Assembly (NCBI GenBank): GCA_003342895.1
Contig: PTFA01000028.1
Coordinates: forward strand, 4,424,433-4,488,432
Direction of reading: 5' to 3'
Origin: Casuarius casuarius
Lineage: Eukaryota; Chordata; Aves; Casuariiformes; Casuariidae
DNA length: 64,000 bases
Positions 51,801 to 63,164 of this stretch are shown here, in pieces. The translations under genes were made by a program, and so were the position numbers. Positions within the stretch are counted from its first letter, which is position 1. Each line of letters begins with the position of its first letter. The notes beneath the pieces were generated by a model that was not told where the DNA came from, searched no databases, and was given only the letters and a program-made list of their open reading frames with translations.

Positions 51801-52909
51801 TGTACAACTGTACGTATATACACACACTCTTTAATTTAAGCTTTTTAGTCTGACATAAACTTTTCGATATGTATCTGTTCTTCTGAGCCTTTCACTGTTC
51901 CCTGTTGCTTCCAGTCACATCTTTTGCCACTTTGGGGGTACAACATTGATTCAAAACACGTGCATCCCAAGAACAGTGTGAGTTTGGGAGAAATAAATAA
52001 TGACAGGATGTGGGTGGGAGGCTGACTTGCCTTTCCCAGCGCAATAATTATTTGTGAGAAAATATTCCCCACGTGCGTTCTAGCAAATGTTGAAAACCAG
52101 ATGCCCTGAGTATGAGATCCTCCTACTTAAATTGAGCAGTATTTCGTTGTGGCTTAGACTGTCACTTTATAGGCTGCTCTGGCTTAAAGGCAGCCTGTGC
52201 AAATGTTGCCTGAGGAAGAGACCAAGGAAGATTCCTGCTGATCCAAAAAGCCCAAACTCCTTGGCGGTGGAGGAGGAAAACCACTGACCTATATCAAGGG
52301 CTGACTCGTTCTCACAGATGGCAGAGCTCTGGTCAGTTCTTTGCGAGGCAGAGAACAGAGTCGAAATTTTCTGCCTGTGGTCTTGCTGTGCCATCTGAAT
52401 GGAGGAGGGAAGGAATAGTCCAACAGAACCAGCCTCCTCCCAGCTGGGTGCTACCCATACATTATCCCAAATAAAACTACAGGAATCACTTATAGCTGGT
52501 TGGCTCATTTTGCAGCTTCAAAGGGCGAGGAACAACCTCCCGTTATGTCAGCAGTCTCCAGTGAAATCAGATACATTATTCATTTTGTAAGGTTAGCATT
52601 TTTGAGTGCTTGAGCAAAGGTGGCAGAATTTGGTCCTGAATAGTATTTGTGCCACACTGTGCGAAAAAGCTGTTCTTCTGCTTCTGACAGTCATTGATTT
52701 TGCAGCGTATTCATATTGAAATGCGCATTAGGAGAAGGGCATAGCTGAAGTAGTCTGCAAGGGGCAAGCACATAACATGAGGGCNACACTAAAATGTGGA
52801 ACTAGACTGGGTGAGTCAGAAGACAGACTGCTTTCAAGTTTATTTGTGAGTTAGGGTGAGGAGCCAAGAATATTTGAAGCGGTTTCATAAAATCAACACA
52901 GCCCAACTC
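48831..52909. other. Intergenic spacer, possibly starting with more CR1 sequence
   Basis: The first 450 bases may belong to the neighbouring antisense CR1 copy. The rest holds no recognised gene. One undetermined base is at 52785. A short TG/TA-rich stretch lies at about 51785-51830. Confidence 0.5.
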
Positions 52910-53196
52910 TTCTTGGTAGTAGCAGATGGTACAACAAGGCCCAATGGCCACAAATTACTGCTTTGGATGTTCAGATTGGATATTAGGATAAGCTTCGTCC
53001 CCAGGAAGGTAACACAGCACTAGACCAGGTTACCCAAGAACTTGTGGAGTCTCTGTCATTGGAGATTTTTCAAGGATTGCCCAGACAAAGCCGTGGCCGA
53101 CCTGCTCTGGTGCTGGTGATTGTCCCGCTTTGAGCAGGAGGTTGGGCTAGACACCTCCGAAGGTGCCTTCCAGCCAACACTTCCATAATTCTGCAA
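52910..53196 (+). mobile_element. CR1 LINE 3' end, sense (avian type)
   Basis: About 290 bases match the familiar 3' tail of bird CR1 elements in order: acaaggcccaatggccacaa (52933-52952), agcactagaccaggttaccc (53017-53036), a tggagtctctgtcattggag block (53045-53064), and ggaggttgggctagac (53140-53155) followed by cctccgaaggtgccttccag. The terminal short direct repeats typical of CR1 are decayed to cataattctgcaag. It is 5'-truncated, as most CR1 copies are. This is one of the better clues that the DNA is avian. Confidence 0.85.
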
Positions 53197-56100
53197 GTTG
53201 CAATGGATGAAGTTTGGTCATGAATGAGAAAGGACCAGTCTGCACTGTCTCCAGTTACGCTGTAGTCCTATTCCCTCTGTCATGCCAGAGCAGGAGGTTA
53301 GGTGGTATTTGTCACATGTCTGTCCTGGTGCTGCATCCATGTTTCCCGTCAGTGGAAAACACGTGCAGGGTAAAACTGTTGGAGGAATGGTGACTACTAA
53401 CACATAGTTGGGTCTTGCCCTGATACAGAAGTGTTCACAGGCCATGTTGACTTTACTTGTCTTGGTTGTGTATTAGATATCACATAAAAACAGATTGTGC
53501 TGGAGTTTTGGATGAAGGGTTAAAAAACAATGAATTGATAATCATGAATTTTGCGTAGCCATGCAATCCCCCTGGGACTTGCCCTCAGGAGAGTTACGAG
53601 ATCTTTGCTCTCACTAGAGCCACTGGCAGGATTTCACTAGCCAGGGAGGGAAGAGGTGACAGCAGTTTTGGACAGACCTCTTAATAAAAAAGTTCAGTGC
53701 AGCCATTCCCAGTATACATATAATCCACCAGCATGGAACAGAGAGTTTCTTATACAACTAGCTGGAGTGAAAGTAGGTACTGAAAAGGACTATACAAATT
53801 ATATCACTGTATAAATTATTGAGCTGAAGTTCTGGAGATGATAGAAGAAAACCTTCTTTCTTTTGTCCTGAGGATGGCTGCTCTGAGGTTTTATACCTGT
53901 TGCCTGGAAGCTGTATGTCCTGTGGGCTCTTCTTAGTTAATTGAATTTACAGGATTCATCAGCCAGAGGATAGGTATAATACACAGAGAAACAAGAGGAA
54001 TTTATACTTAGTATTGACTCAGCTGCGTTTTTTTTCTAGTTGTGGATGAAACTGTTATCAAATAAATGGCAAAAAATCAGGGTTTTAACATTTATTTTGG
54101 TTAATATTTCTGAGCAATAGTTATAAGCACTAGTGAATAACAGAAAAGACATAGCTCTGCATGGCTGTAGCTACCTAAGAGACACTCTCCATCCATATGC
54201 TTTTTCCTGGCATCTGCGAGTACCCAGACTATGCCCAAGATCTGAGTGGGAGAGCTATGCTGCAGCTGATACCAGCCGTCTCCTTCCCCCACACGCCGCA
54301 TATGGTCTGGCTGCCTCCCTGGGCTTCCTGGAGCCCAGAGATTCCTTCTGCATGAAGGCAGGCAGCGATTAGCTCTCCCCAAATACAGAAGGGCTGCAGA
54401 GGGCAGCTCCAACTCTCCCTGACTCTAGGAGGGAATAGGTTCCTCTTGTTGTGTGGCAACAGTTCCAGGATGTTTTGCAGCAGGATGTTTTCTCAAATTA
54501 ACCTGACCCCTCTCTCCTGTGTGAATTCCTCGCCTCCCTGTTAGCACTCATGACCACGTGCTGGGCATGGAGATGTAAACCCTGGATGCAGTGTTGCGCA
54601 TATCGGCAGAGAACGCTAACCAGAAGAGCCTGCCTACTGCTTGGGGAGCAGTGCTTTACCTACAGGCACCCTCTCGTAATGCTGGGGTCCAGCATCTTTG
54701 TATGAGTCCCCTTCCCTCACCCTTCTCCCAGAGCAAGTCCTTCCTAAGAGACATGGCCGAGACCCCCCCCCCCGCCCCGATCGCGGAGACTTTTCACAGT
54801 GGCTTAAACAAAAGAAGCAGCATGTCTGGAGACAAAGGAGGCGGAAATGTGGGCTGAGATGAACTGTGGCACTTAAAATTATGGGTGCCTAGGGGTTTTC
54901 AGAAATAAAAATTATGGCCATCTCATTCTCTCTCCCCCAGGCTAGAATAAAAGAGAGAAATAGCTGTGATTGTGTACCATGTTGCTGTTTGTTCAGCTGT
55001 ACATTTGTGTTCTCTGGACACGTATCTGCAGCAGGTGGAAGGCATTATTGAGGGAAAGCAAACCCAAAGCAAGGAGTTTTCCATTTCGTGTGGCTGTTGT
55101 GGAAACTTGTCATTTTTAATTTCCAGTGTTCTCTTCAAAGGACTTTCCCTCTTCAATTCATTTCAACTGGATTGGCAAAAATCAAGCCAGGTCTGTTGAT
55201 TTGTGAACACTGTAAATTCAGATGCACTTTTTTTCTGAAAGAGATCTTCTAGTCTCCTCCTGAGGACATCTGTGCTGCAGCAGGAACTTCATTCAACAAG
55301 AGCCAAATTTTTAGACTTATTCAGACATCTGACAGTAAAGATAGATACCTCAAGGGATTTGCAACTAACTCATCTACAAGCCTGTCTTAGGTACCTAAAT
55401 ATCTTTGAACACTGTCTGCCAGAGCCTAGGCATGAAGACTTACTGCTGTAGAAGTGCAGGCAGATAGATTAGAAGGAGCTTTGCTGTAAAGGGGGGGGGG
55501 GGGTTATTTTATACTGACTTTTTTCTTACTGTGAACGTTTTCTGATTTTGATCTTCAGGCCCCCAGATGGGCATATTTGTAAAAGGTCAAATGATAAGAA
55601 ATATTTGGTGTGTTCCATCCACAGCACTCTGCTTTGCCTAGTGAATATTTTAGTGACCTATTTAGAGCAAGAAGCATTTATTGAACAGAGTAGTCAAATG
55701 CACAGGGAAACAGAAGCCCAGTTGTCCTTGTGACAATTATACGTCCGTCTCTATATGTGTAATCCACCCTCTCAGCCTGATTAACAAGATCCTGTGCATG
55801 GGTTTTGAAAGGAAGGTGACCATCACCTTCTGTGATCTGAATATTTTCTTGCTTCAGCTAGCCTGTAAAGCAGGTAAGTCTTAGCTTTTGCATTGTAATA
55901 TTGTTCATGACTCCAATCCTACCTTGAATTTCATTCTGGCTTTTTAAGCTCTCTTCTGGTGCTTAATCAAAACAGTCTTTCCCTAGCTACCTAGTAACTA
56001 ATTAACTTTCCATCTTTTTTCAGTTTTAGTGGTACTTCCCTATCTACCTTCTTACTGCATCCCTGATGAAGCCAGCCCTCTGGGGTCCCTAGCTCACACT

Positions 56101-56672
56101 TGTTTATTCCAGGTGACTTACAGGAAAAAATCTGCCCAAACAGCAGGACCCAATACAGTAAAAGCTGGTGCTCCAACACTTGCATCTCTCCACTATTGGT
56201 GACATTCCTCCAACTGCCTAGAAAACTGGGGTGTTAGGGTGGAACTTTCTGTATAAATGCACATCCACTTTAGCCACTGTTATCTCATTTTCTTGGAGAA
56301 ACTTTTGGATGAACAGGTATGAGGGTGTACGCTGCCAGAGCATCCTTCGTTTTGCCTGTGTTTTCAGCTGTGGGTACAGAAGGTTTCCTTTTATAGCAGC
56401 TTTGCAAATTGGATACACAATAGAATACTTCTTTAATTAAAGCCCTTTCTTTTACTTTTTAGAAGTAATTGCTAATGACTTCAGGGCAATGTTTCATTTT
56501 AATAACAATGTAGCCTTGTTCACACACATTTGACAGGACTGATCAGCTGAAAACCCATTTTTTTCAGTTCTGATAACGACTTCTGTCTTCAGATGTTCTC
56601 CATCCCTTCCCCAAGACTGGACTTCTGCTTGGTTTCTGTGTAATGTCCCTGATTCTTGTTCTCTGTGTGCAG
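53197..56672. other. Spacer upstream of S100Z coding exons
   Basis: No coding exon recognised. Non-coding 5' exons of S100Z probably lie in or beyond this stretch, since the first coding exon begins at a splice acceptor. The strongest donor-like site is caggtaagt, whose cut falls after 55873. Two homopolymers stand out: a C-rich run near 54764-54777 and 13 G at 55491-55503. Confidence 0.45.
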
Positions 56673-56689
56673 CTGTTCCGCTTGCTGCT
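56673..56689 (+). other. S100Z: S100Z 5'UTR part of the first coding exon
   Basis: Seventeen bases between the acceptor ctctgtgtgcag (ending 56672) and the ATG at 56690. S100 genes usually have a non-coding first exon with the ATG early in exon 2, as here. Confidence 0.65.
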
Positions 56690-56830
56690 ATGTCCACACC
56701 GCTGGAGGAGGCTATGGACACCTTAATCAGGATTTTTCATCATTACTCTGGCAAAGAAGGAGACAGACACAAGCTCAATAAAGGAGAACTCAAAGAGCTC
56801 CTCACCAGTGAGCTCACTGACTTCCTTTCA
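56690..56830 (+). CDS. S100Z: S100 calcium-binding protein Z, first coding exon
   Basis: Encodes residues 1-47 of a 99-aa S100 protein, the same length as human S100Z. It starts [20 protein letters not shown] and contains helix I, the S100-specific pseudo-EF-hand loop of 14 residues (S20-E33, [14 protein letters not shown]) and helix II ([14 protein letters not shown]). The exon ends ctttca|gtaaga with a phase-0 donor after residue 47, the usual S100 split between the two EF-hands. S100Z is a cytosolic calcium sensor known to form homodimers; its physiological targets are poorly defined. The ATG has G at -3. The sequence fits S100Z better than S100P or S100A1 ([11 protein letters not shown], and the second exon below), and the gene order supports this. 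Confidence 0.95.
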
Positions 56831-58096
56831 GTAAGATGCAGCTACTGAATCTCTTTAGTTAATGTTTAATGGGTGGGATAAGCAGCTGTTGAAAGGTTCA
56901 GGAATAGCATTTCCTTATGCAATGCACACCCTGCCACAGCCTCTCAGATGACAGTTGTCTCTGTGGAGCCAGAGAGAAGGAGATGTGATCAAGTGTCCCG
57001 TTGGAAAAAAGTGTTTTAAAACGGCGGTCTGGCTTCTTTCTGGTGGTCTGCCATCTGCTATGAGCAGCAGAACCAGGTACTCTGCACTGTGCTTTTGAAC
57101 AGAAGTGCCAAAAGCAGCCCAGAAGTAGCAGCAAAACTGATTGTATTAAATCAGGCTTTAATCAGTTTTCTTAATTACAGAGGGTAGATAACTCCTTATA
57201 AGAATGAAATCCAGCAACTAGTTCTCAGGAGACAAGAAAGAAGTCTGAGCATAATGGCCAGGCAGTGTGTGGAATCTAAGGTCTATTATATTCTTTGAGG
57301 CCTTATAAATGTATTATACACAGTTGTTACACAGGCTTATGGGAAACCACAAACACAATGCAGCTTCTTATCTGCCCTGCAGAAAGCTATTAAGAAAATC
57401 CTTCCAGTGATAAGCTGCTGATATGAATATCTCTTTGCACGTTTGTTATGTTCTTCATTACACAGCATTGATGTTTAATGGGAAAACGATCTGACACATA
57501 ATTGTTTTTCTGTATCCTATTAGTTGTAAGAATTTGTGTGGTTCCTATCACCATCAGCAGGATTTTTTTATACCTTGTATCCCTTTTCTTGAATTGGATT
57601 TTCTTTTAATCTTGACTATTGATTTATTATTATGGCATTTGCTGTCCTTACTCCCACTGAATTGGGTGTTACTTGCTAAATAGAGATCTTCTGAACATGA
57701 CACATGGAGGCATAATATGACCACTTATGAATAGCATCTTGAAAATCTAAGTACTGTTTGTTATGCATTATATGGAGGAATGTACATTATAGCTCAAACT
57801 TGCCAAAAGAAATCAGCACTCAGATCTCTTAAAACCTATTTGATTCATTTCAGTGGCTACCTGAATTCTTTCTAAGAACTGTCTTCAGTTTTTGTTGCTG
57901 TGCACTTTTGCAACTCCAGACCTATGTTTTTAGTGCTGTGAATAATGATATATTAGTGATCAAGTGCATATTTTACACAACCTTTTATTTAATAGTACCT
58001 GGGCCTGTGACATACCACTGGAGTGCACTATCATCGGGTGTGTTAGAACTGCGCACTCAAGGCCTGCACAGCTAAGTCACCTTTTCTTCTCTTTAG
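56831..58096 (+). other. S100Z: S100Z intron between coding exons
   Basis: 1266 bases bounded by gtaaga and a pyrimidine-rich acceptor ccttttcttctctttag. AT-rich, with no recognised repeat or RNA gene. Confidence 0.85.
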
Positions 58097-58255
58097 GGCC
58101 GAAAGGATCCCCTTCTGATTGATAAGATTATGAAAGATCTGGACTCCAATAAAGACAATGAAGTGGATTTTAATGAATTTGTGATTCTCATTGCTGCCTT
58201 GACTGTGGCATGCAATGATTTCTTTGAAGAACAGCTAAAGAAAGAGGGCATTTAG
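58097..58255 (+). CDS. S100Z: S100 calcium-binding protein Z, second coding exon
   Basis: Encodes residues 48-99 and ends at TAG 58253-58255. It begins with the hinge GRKDPLLIDK and then carries the canonical 12-residue EF-hand loop DSNKDNEVDFNE (residues 63-74), with calcium-binding side chains at Asp63, Asn65, Asp67 and Asp71 and the bidentate Glu74. Helix IV is FVILIAALTVACNDFFEEQLKKEGI. The loop and the ALTVACND segment match human S100Z almost residue for residue. The reading frame joins the previous exon in phase 0 without a gap, giving an intact gene. Confidence 0.96.
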   Translation, partial: GRKDPLLIDKIMKDLDSNKDNEVDFNEFVILIAALTVACNDFFEEQLKKEGI

Positions 58256-59445
58256 AAATGCTCAGTAGAATCAATCTCCCGGCCACAAGTGTAATTGAAA
58301 CATGCCTAGTTAGGTAGCACTCATCAGCGTTTTGTGAATGCAAACCATCATCTGTCAAACTGTTACTGCTGTAAGATCCTTATGGATCAGATCAGCAGCT
58401 GGTGTAAGCTGGACCAAAGCCAGCTTATGCTATTTGAGAGCTGCCTTTTAATACTTCCAGTCTTTTGCTTCTGCCTTTGTAACATGCATTCATCAGTTCC
58501 CCAAATCAAGGGCTTGGGGTGACAGATCATTTGAGAGGTGTCCTGTGTTAAGACTTACAGTATTTTAATATTGGTGTGGAGTAAAAAGAACATGAATATT
58601 ACTTATATACATTCTGAATGGGAAAATTTGGAACGAAACATAAAACTTGCAGTTTGTTTTTCAGTCCTTCTGTGACAAACTAATATTTTTGCAGATCCAA
58701 AAGAGCTGTTCACTTTTTAATCAGTTCTGCTTAATCTGGGCCTCTTTTTAGACACTGCTCCATGTCTCCCCATACTCTCATATTTCAGATACAGTCACAA
58801 CCGCCTCCTGCCTGCCTGAGCAGACTGTACCATTTGCCATTGTTACGGGTTCATTTTCCCCACACCCCCCAGCTTTGATTGGGTTGTGTTTGCATTGCTG
58901 CATCCCAATAGTCCACCCCTTCATTCAGTGTAAATTAATTTATTCCTATGATAAATTATTCAAAAACAGAGGATTTAGTCAGCAAACTGCTCTGAGGGTT
59001 GATGGAAGAACTGGGTCTTTAGGGGAGATGCAAATACCTCCTGTTTGCACTATTCTGGCACCCTTAAGAGGAGGACTCTTAGAGGACGACTTGTGGGGGT
59101 TTTAATGACAGCATCTCAGGGTACAGCTTTATAATGTGAGTCATCTTATGTAACAATGATGTCATCTCATGCTGATCTAACTCACTGCGTGGTCAAAACT
59201 ACTGCTGGGTGCAAAGCAAAAGGACCAGTGGGACCCCCTGGCCAGGCACGGAGTAAGTGGGACAGTCCTTTTCAGTGTCAACCTGCTCTTGGATTGAATG
59301 ATGCATAGTTTCAGACCAAATCCTCAGGGAAGGGCATCGGGGGATGGGGCACGTGGCTTTTTTCTCTCCCAGAGATCTCTCCTTGTTCATTGTTGTTCTG
59401 TTGGTAATGTCAAACTATAATAAAAGGCATCTGGATTAAGTGAAG
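58256..59445 (+). other. S100Z: S100Z 3' untranslated region (inferred extent)
   Basis: Non-coding sequence from the stop codon to the first well-formed polyadenylation signal downstream, AATAAA at 59419-59424. A length of about 1.2 kb is inferred, not shown. Confidence 0.45.
59419..59424 (+). terminator. S100Z: Candidate polyadenylation signal of S100Z
   Basis: AATAAA followed within about 25-35 bases by a T/GT-rich stretch (tttctgtttgtgtaag). Confidence 0.5.
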
Positions 59446-62400
59446 AATTTCTGTTTGTGTAAGAGAGGGAAAAAAAGGAACAAAAAAAGCCCTCGATAAA
59501 GTCATGCCCTGCTAGCCAATATTTGAAGAATGCAGTTCACTTGTCTCTCCTCCCCAGCCTCCTGGAAATCATTCAGTGAAGACTATAATATCTGTATGAT
59601 ATCATATATCATTAAAATGATGTAGTTCATTATAAGAAGGAGATTCTATAAGGTGTAATAAATATAACAAGAGGCAGACGTCAACCCCGAAAAGAGGCCA
59701 GCACCTGATAAAGTCATCCTGGAACAAAAGGGACTTTGGGATGATGGCACAGCCAGAATGTACTGCCTCTCTTTATAGCGTGTTTAACTCTCCAATAACT
59801 GAATTATATAGGATTCATGAAAGATCTTATAGGGGAACATTACAAAAAAATGTTAAAGTAAAACTGATAATAGTTGCACAGCTTTTTGCTGCGATGTCAT
59901 GAACCTTAATATCATTGCGATTGTGGGACCAAGATGACAGGAGAATCAACCAGAAAAAGCAAGACTACTTTTATGATCCACCTATACGTCCTGCAGACTG
60001 TTTCTTGTCTCTCAGCCTTTCCCCTTCTTATACAGGAAGGGAGAGGAAACCAGTCTAAAGCTTTAGCCCAAAGCTAAAAGGGAAAAAATTTCCCAATAAG
60101 GACCAGTTTATCCATTAAAACTTTTGAGCAGGAGACTTTTTGGAAGCAAGCTCTAGAAAGCTCATAAATCTGCTGCTGTTCCCTGATGAGACGCTGGAGA
60201 GGTAACAGCCCGTGTGCTGAACAGAACTGCGCTAAGTCCCAGCTGGCGGTGGTGTGACGCTGGGGTTGGGCAGGGACAGCGGCTGCCGTGGTGGAGAGGG
60301 TCAGTGGAGGCATCTCATCAGCTGAATTTATTAGGGATTCAGTGCAGCCTAATTCCTGTGCGGAAGGGGCTTACTTGCACATGAGCTATGTGTGATTCAG
60401 AGGAGAATGACTCAAATGATCTTTATTCTAACAGAAGTTTTATAAAACCTCACAAACCACTTTTCTTTTTGGCTTGGTTGGTTAGGTTTTTCTTGTTGCC
60501 ATTTTAACTACAAAGACAATTGCTAAACTCTTATCAGCTGTAAAGAAGAACCTTTTTTACACAAAGACTGGATCCTCAGCAGAAAAGCAAGAAAATGTTC
60601 CAAAGCACATTCAAAGGCTAGAAAACAAAAAACCCTGGCACAGTTTGGTGTCCTGGGGGTAAGGGACTTGCCACCCTAATCCTGGGCTGGCTGGGGGCTG
60701 ACTGGTGTGGATTTACTTAGCTGCCATTCCTCTCCTACAAGAGCCAACTGGTGCTGCATTAATAGACACCTTTTCTAGGGAATTTACCCCAAATCGTTCT
60801 GTTCGGGGGAAGATCGCCTGGACTTCTTGAATTGCCTCAGAACATTTTTCTGTAAGAAAACCTCGGGAAAGAGAACTGCATGGCAGCCATTCACACTGGC
60901 TATGGGAGACGGTGTGTGCACGGCCAGCTGATCTGTCACTTCAGCTACTTTGTGCTGCAGATGTGAGCATTTTGCTTTTAGCTTCCCTCAAAAGGAAAAA
61001 CTCTTGATTTAAAAACAAAGGCATTACTGTTTTCTCATTATTTACTGATGTTTTTCTTGCTGACTTCAAGTTTGCCTGAAGTTCATGAATCTAGGAAGCA
61101 CTTTAAAGTTTTAAAGAAGAGGAAGCTTGCTGCATGGCTTTGTCCCGAGTCCCTCAGCTTTAGGAAAGGGGTATAATTACAAGCATTTTTTCATTTGTCT
61201 TATCAGACTGTCTGGAAAATCAATAGAAAAGTGAACACCACAGTATGACCTAATATTTTCAAGCTGCATTTGAAGACCAATAAAAATACAGTGATGCCAG
61301 ACAAGATCTTTTCTAGCTATTGTGAAGTTGTTTTGCCTGACATCTAAAAAGCAGATTTTGAGAAGATAAATGATATTACCTTGAAAGCTTTTGCCATATT
61401 CTTTTATTTCAGTTCAAAGGAAACTGTAAGTGCCAGTGAAACTGGATACATGAAGCTTGATGCACTATCTGTAAATAAATTTATAACCTCTTCAGATTTG
61501 GTGTCCAACTACAGACCTCAAAGAGGCGTATGAGACCACTGTGATGATGAGTGCTTTGAAATGGAGCAATCCCTCCAAGTCCTGACCTAGCAGCCATGTT
61601 GACTGGAAGGCACCACGTTTTTGGCTCTACAGCAGTGCAGAGGGTGTCAAGGTGTGCAAGGGCAAATGGGAGAATCATCATCCTACAAGAGCAGCTCCTG
61701 CTGGTAAGGGTGAGAAACTTGATGCTGACTGGGGCTGGATGAAGAGAGAGTGCAGAGATACTAGTTTTTCTGGAAGCTCACTAGCAGATCTTTTTCTTTA
61801 CATAGCTGATATTTCAAGCAAACAGGAGTTTCATTAATTGCTTTCCACCAAATGTCATTAAGGAAAGAATTGAAAGTTATTGCCTGTGACTATTTATGGT
61901 TACAGATATGAATGTGATGTTGCACTTGAAGGGGCACCTTGAACACATGGAGTTATCTGCATTTATCTGCGTGCCGTAGCAAAGGAAAGCCAGCATCTCC
62001 AAAGCCCATCAGAACTATTGGGCACGTGCAGACCAGTGCATGCAGCGAGGCTGACACAGGCCAGAGCTGCTCAGTCTGGCACAGCAGTAGAGCAGTTTCA
62101 CATGCTAGTGTAGTACGTGCACACTTATTTGGTCTGGGAAATCTGGAAGGGAAAATCCCAGATGTTATTGTTTTGTAACTTCTCATCCTTGGCATCCTGA
62201 CACATAGGCATGCAAACTCCTGGGGCTGTCTGTACCGTGCCTGCTCTGTTCAAACCAACACACCTTTCCTTTTTCAAAGCAGGTATTTCCTTCTGAGGAG
62301 AAGGCTCCGGGGTCTCCCTCAGCACGGTCTGCTTGCCAAGCACTGCCTCTGGTGTATGGCACACAGCAGTGTGGAGGGTACATATGGTCTGTATGGGATG

Positions 62401-62765
62401 GACTACTGTCTCAAGCCAGTGCATGTACCTCAATGAAGCATGACTTCATGGCATCCTAAGCTGATAGAGAATTAGTGCTCTGATAGATAGACCAGAATAA
62501 GAGTGGGAATAGCTCTTCTGCAGTGCTGCAGATTAGCCCAGCTCAGTCGTCTGTCCAGTGCAGAGCCCCTGTCCAGGACAAGTGTTGCAGCCTCTGTGCT
62601 GCAGCATAAAGCAGAGCGTGGCCCCGAGGGAAATGCTCTTGGACACAGCCCAGAGCCCATAGTCCCAGCTCAGCACCACACAGAAAGCATTCAGCTCCTC
62701 TCAGATTTCAACCCCCAAGACCTAAAAGGTCAATCACAAAACTTTTCTCTGAAATGAGATTAATC
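59446..62765. other. Intergenic spacer downstream of S100Z, no gene recognised
   Basis: No exon was recognised, including none of CRHBP, the next gene in the human order. Open frames are 102 codons or fewer and unrecognised. Confidence 0.55.
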
Positions 62766-62905
62766 TATATAAAGGTTTTTGACTGGCAGGAAGATTTGTT
62801 AGACTGTGATGTGACGTCACATGCATGTCTAACAAGGGTTTTGATTGACAGGCCAGCAATTAATAAATGTGTCTTTGGGGATAATTAAGTCTGTTGAATG
62901 GCACT
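62766..62905 (+). promoter_or_regulatory. Candidate enhancer: palindromic CRE with PBX/MEIS-type sites
   Basis: Within 140 bases: tataaagg at 62769; TGACTGGCAG at 62780-62789; an imperfect 38-bp inverted repeat at 62797-62834 (arms tgttagac and gtctaaca, perfect 14-bp centre atgtgacgtcacat) with a full CREB/ATF site TGACGTCA at 62812-62819; a perfect PBX-MEIS composite TGATTGACAG at 62842-62851; a homeodomain-type caattaat at 62857-62864; and GATA/OTX-like ggataattaag at about 62879-62889. The two PBX/MEIS-like sites sit in similar contexts (ggtttttgactggcagg and gggttttgattgacagg). The density of intact motifs suggests a regulatory element, possibly for CRHBP expected to the right. Function is inferred. 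Confidence 0.5.
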
Positions 62906-63115
62906 GTATTATTTGAAGGAAAAAAGGGTCACATTTTCAATTTTATCTTTCCTCTGCCATACGATACTGCATAAGAGATAATGTTTTGTTTATGATGTAG
63001 TAATCTATTTTCTAAGGTAGCTCCATCCACATCCTTTCCTCAGAGCTGGGGTATGTCAGCTTACGTGCCCTGGGTAGCCATCCAGATAGAGTAGATGAAT
63101 GAACCTCACCAAATA

Positions 63116-63164
<49 letters not shown>

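Noticed and set aside
24478..52785. Isolated undetermined bases at 24478, 35092 and 52785
   Set aside because: Single N bases in a finished-looking sequence are base-calling or consensus ambiguities and do not affect any coding exon here.
62766..62860. tataaagg plus CRE read as the CRHBP promoter itself
   Set aside because: The CRE lies downstream of the TATA-like motif and no CRHBP exon or start codon with signal peptide follows before the window edge, so an enhancer reading is safer.
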